Source of the DNA: Eonycteris spelaea
Taxonomy: Eukaryota > Chordata > Mammalia > Chiroptera > Pteropodidae
NCBI GenBank assembly: GCA_003508835.1
Contig: PUFA01000034.1
Coordinates: 7,218,501-7,282,500 of the forward strand
Reading direction: 5' to 3'
Length of the DNA stretch: 64,000 nucleotides
Part shown: one piece after another, positions 61,863 to 64,000 of the stretch
How the letters are laid out: the number at the start of each line of letters is the position of its first letter
How positions within the stretch are numbered: the first letter of the stretch is position 1
Position numbers and translations under genes: made by a program
The notes under the pieces: generated by a model
Told to the model about the DNA's origin: nothing
What the model saw: only the letters and a program-made list of their open reading frames with translations
Database searches by the model: none

Positions 61863-62765
61863 TTGTTGTCTGTTTTCTATCCACCACACCCACCTTACAT
61901 GACTAGGAGAGTTACCTGAGCTTTGTGGTTTTTCTATGAGCCACACACTTGACAATAGGAATAAACGCTAACCACACTCAAGGAAGTAATGGAAACCCCT
62001 GCTTTGAGGTGGGTACGTGGAAAACGTGGCCTCAGAAGCACTGGTGCCTTAACACAAATATCGGCTTGTACCACATTCAGATGAATGAATCTTTTCTTCT
62101 GTCATATTTGGAAGGCAGTAACTTCTGCACAGATAAGTTAATATCCTCCCTTATATCCTTTCTTCTAATGAAATAACATTGCTTGTGTATCTCTAATCTA
62201 CCCCACAGATGGAGGTATCTGTCTGTGAGTCCCTCTAAAGATTCAAAGAATTAATGTCTTAAGAATATTGTTATAATGGTTGGCAAGACGTATGAAAAGG
62301 AAGTTCAGCTTGATGATATTGCAAAATCTCTGTTTTATTAATAAAATTTTTATTTCCTTTGAATCTACACTGTAATACTTGTTAATAACACTCCTGTAAA
62401 TAGCTATTATAAATATATCATCACACTATTAGCAGGAAGTACAGGCTTAATTGAAAAAAGCATCTGAAAATCTTTTGGTAATATTAAAAGCATAAAGTAC
62501 AGGAACTAAGTAGTCTTTTAAAATAATTCGTTGTGATATCACACGTGTCTCTACTAGGCTAATGTTCTATATAATACGTTAATTAAGTGTATGATCAAAT
62601 ATCTTTGTGTCAGAAATAGTACAAATTAAAACTCAGTAGTCTTTTACAAGCTGTGCTGTAGAGTCCTGGGTATCTAATAAATCTCAATATAGACCATCTC
62701 ATACTGCTTCCCCATGAGCAAGTGTGTTCTAATCACACTGGTTATTTCTGTGCTTCATACCTCAT
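61863..62765. other. flanking sequence, nothing distinct recognised
   Basis: No exon or clear repeat recognised. Confidence 0.4.
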
Positions 62766-62769
62766 TCTA

Positions 62770-62980
62770 CTTTTGGCTTTTACATCCATTTAGAATGCCT
62801 GACAATGGATCTTGACCTGACCTTCTAACTTTATGCATCACCTCCCATACTTCCGTGGTTCTCCTCTCATCCTGAAATTCTGTTTTACTTTGACAACATG
62901 AGCTTATTGTATCCCCAATGTCTGGAGCAGTGCCTAGAACTTTGAAAGCGACAGATGTTAAATGAATGAATGAATGATCA
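62770..62980 (+). mobile_element. L2 3' end remnant
   Basis: 'gagcttattgtatccccaat', 'gtctggagcagtgcctagaa', 'ttaaatgaatgaatgaatga': L2 3' end, fairly well preserved at its terminus. Confidence 0.65.
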
Positions 62981-64000
62981 GATTGTCTTAATTTAACCCC
63001 ATGTTGTAGATGGAGTCAAGACCAATACGAGACAAAGGTGCTACAACCAATCTTTTAAAATAGTTACTTTAGAATTCAACATCTCACACCTTTAAAAAAA
63101 CACTCCTGAGAAAAAGGGCAAGAAATAATATAATCAAGTGGAGAGATTTCTCCTGCTCCAAATCTGTCAGGGTAGATTGGCCATCATTTATGCCTTGACA
63201 GCTCCGTCATTGATGATGTGAGGGAAGAAAACCTGGCAGGCCAGGCTCGGAGAATGTGTGTAGAATGATTTAGGCATCCTTGTGAGGCTTTCTCAAACTC
63301 TGCCTGCTGCCCCACCATTTTAGGGCAGTGGGAATTTTATAACATTTTTAACACACTTGGCAGTCAAAATGAGCACCTGGAATCTCATTTTATTCTGCCT
63401 CAGAATCCAGCCTTTGCATCATCAATCAAGCTGTCCTAATGTTTTCTTGAAGTAAAATAATTAAAAATTATGGAAATATGAATACTTCCTTCAGCTACTT
63501 AAAAATTCTGCATGTAAAAACAGGATATTGTTACTCAGAGGTAAAACAAAGACAAGGTAATAAGACTGAACCATGTTATGAGTTGATCACAGAGGGGGAA
63601 AAAAAGCTTTTTCCCCTCTAGATTTCTGTACATTCAAAAGAGAGAGTAACAGTATATTTTATATATCTCTAAATGTAAAATAGAATGATATTCATGTAAT
63701 ATTTATTTACTCATTCTTTCAACATATCTATTGAGTATTTAGCACATAAAAGCTCTTTGCCAGTCATTAATAATCCAGCACTGAACCAAAGGGCTGAGTG
63801 ATCTACTTTTGTAGGAGTTACATTCTATCAGAATTGGGGAAGGCAAAAATAACTGAATAAATGAACAATATCAGTACAGATTATAATAAATATTGTGAAG
63901 AAAATAAAGTACCATTAAAGGTATAATAGAGAGCTATGGGGGAATGGTGGTTTTCTATAACTTGCAAGATCAAGGAAGACCAAAGCAGTCCTCCCACAGT
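62981..64000. other. flanking sequence with candidate conserved block and an old repeat
   Basis: 63130-63470 is repeat-free with higher GC than its surroundings. 63700-63910 carries an ancient interspersed-repeat pattern ('tattgagtatttagcacata', 'ttacattctatcagaattgg', 'ataaatattgtgaagaaaat') that I cannot name with confidence. Confidence 0.35.

Overview
This is mammalian nuclear DNA: AT-rich, almost gene-free, and full of decayed LINE-1, LINE-2, MIR, ERVL/MaLR LTR and hAT transposon copies plus microsatellites. Three insertions derived from 5S rRNA, one of them a tRNA-Val/5S rRNA hybrid, point to a fruit bat (megabat, Pteropodidae). Published megabat-specific SINE families (MEG-RS/RL, derived from 5S rRNA, and the MEG-TR hybrid) have this make-up. 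All recognisable L1 copies are broken, which agrees with the reported loss of L1 activity in megabats. The species assignment is an inference, because I could run no database search.

Gene content: the only confident protein-coding segment is one exon on the minus strand near 20.5-20.75 kb. It encodes the N-terminus of NYAP2 (KIAA1486), a neuronal tyrosine-phosphorylated PI3-kinase adaptor. It has a start codon, a splice acceptor just upstream and a consensus GTAAGT donor. The later NYAP2 exons lie beyond the left edge of the window, so 1-20516 is read as intron. A weaker case can be made for an upstream non-coding exon ending at a good donor near 29501, with promoter-like sequence up to about 30.2 kb. 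Sequence from about 30 kb to 64 kb would then be the 5' intergenic flank.

Region by region. 1-20.5 kb: NYAP2 intron with a 5S-derived SINE with target-site duplication (2.9 kb), a TG/CA hairpin microsatellite (3.3 kb), a large near-perfect inverted repeat (3.5-4.5 kb), L2 copies (9.6 and 16-17.4 kb), the tRNA-Val/5S hybrid SINE (15.7 kb) and a hAT remnant (18.1 kb). 20.5-29.5 kb: NYAP2 coding exon and the presumed first intron, mostly unique sequence. 29.5-33.4 kb: candidate 5' exon and promoter, then unique sequence. 33.4-39 kb: repeat-rich (L1 RT fragment, MLT1-like LTR, MER20-like, another hAT, old L1 3' end, MIRs, L2s). 39-45.8 kb: mostly unique with MIRs. 45.8-48.9 kb: an internally deleted L1 that keeps both ends. 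48.9-64 kb: MLT2-like LTR, tiny L1 3' insertions, two adjacent hAT remnants, a 55-bp tandem duplication, and MIR/L2 pieces.

No CRISPR array, bacterial feature, intact transposon, functional tRNA gene or second protein-coding gene was found. The most unusual structures are the 104-108 bp inverted repeat at 3541-4515, the hybrid SINE, and several fold-back sequences in the introns.
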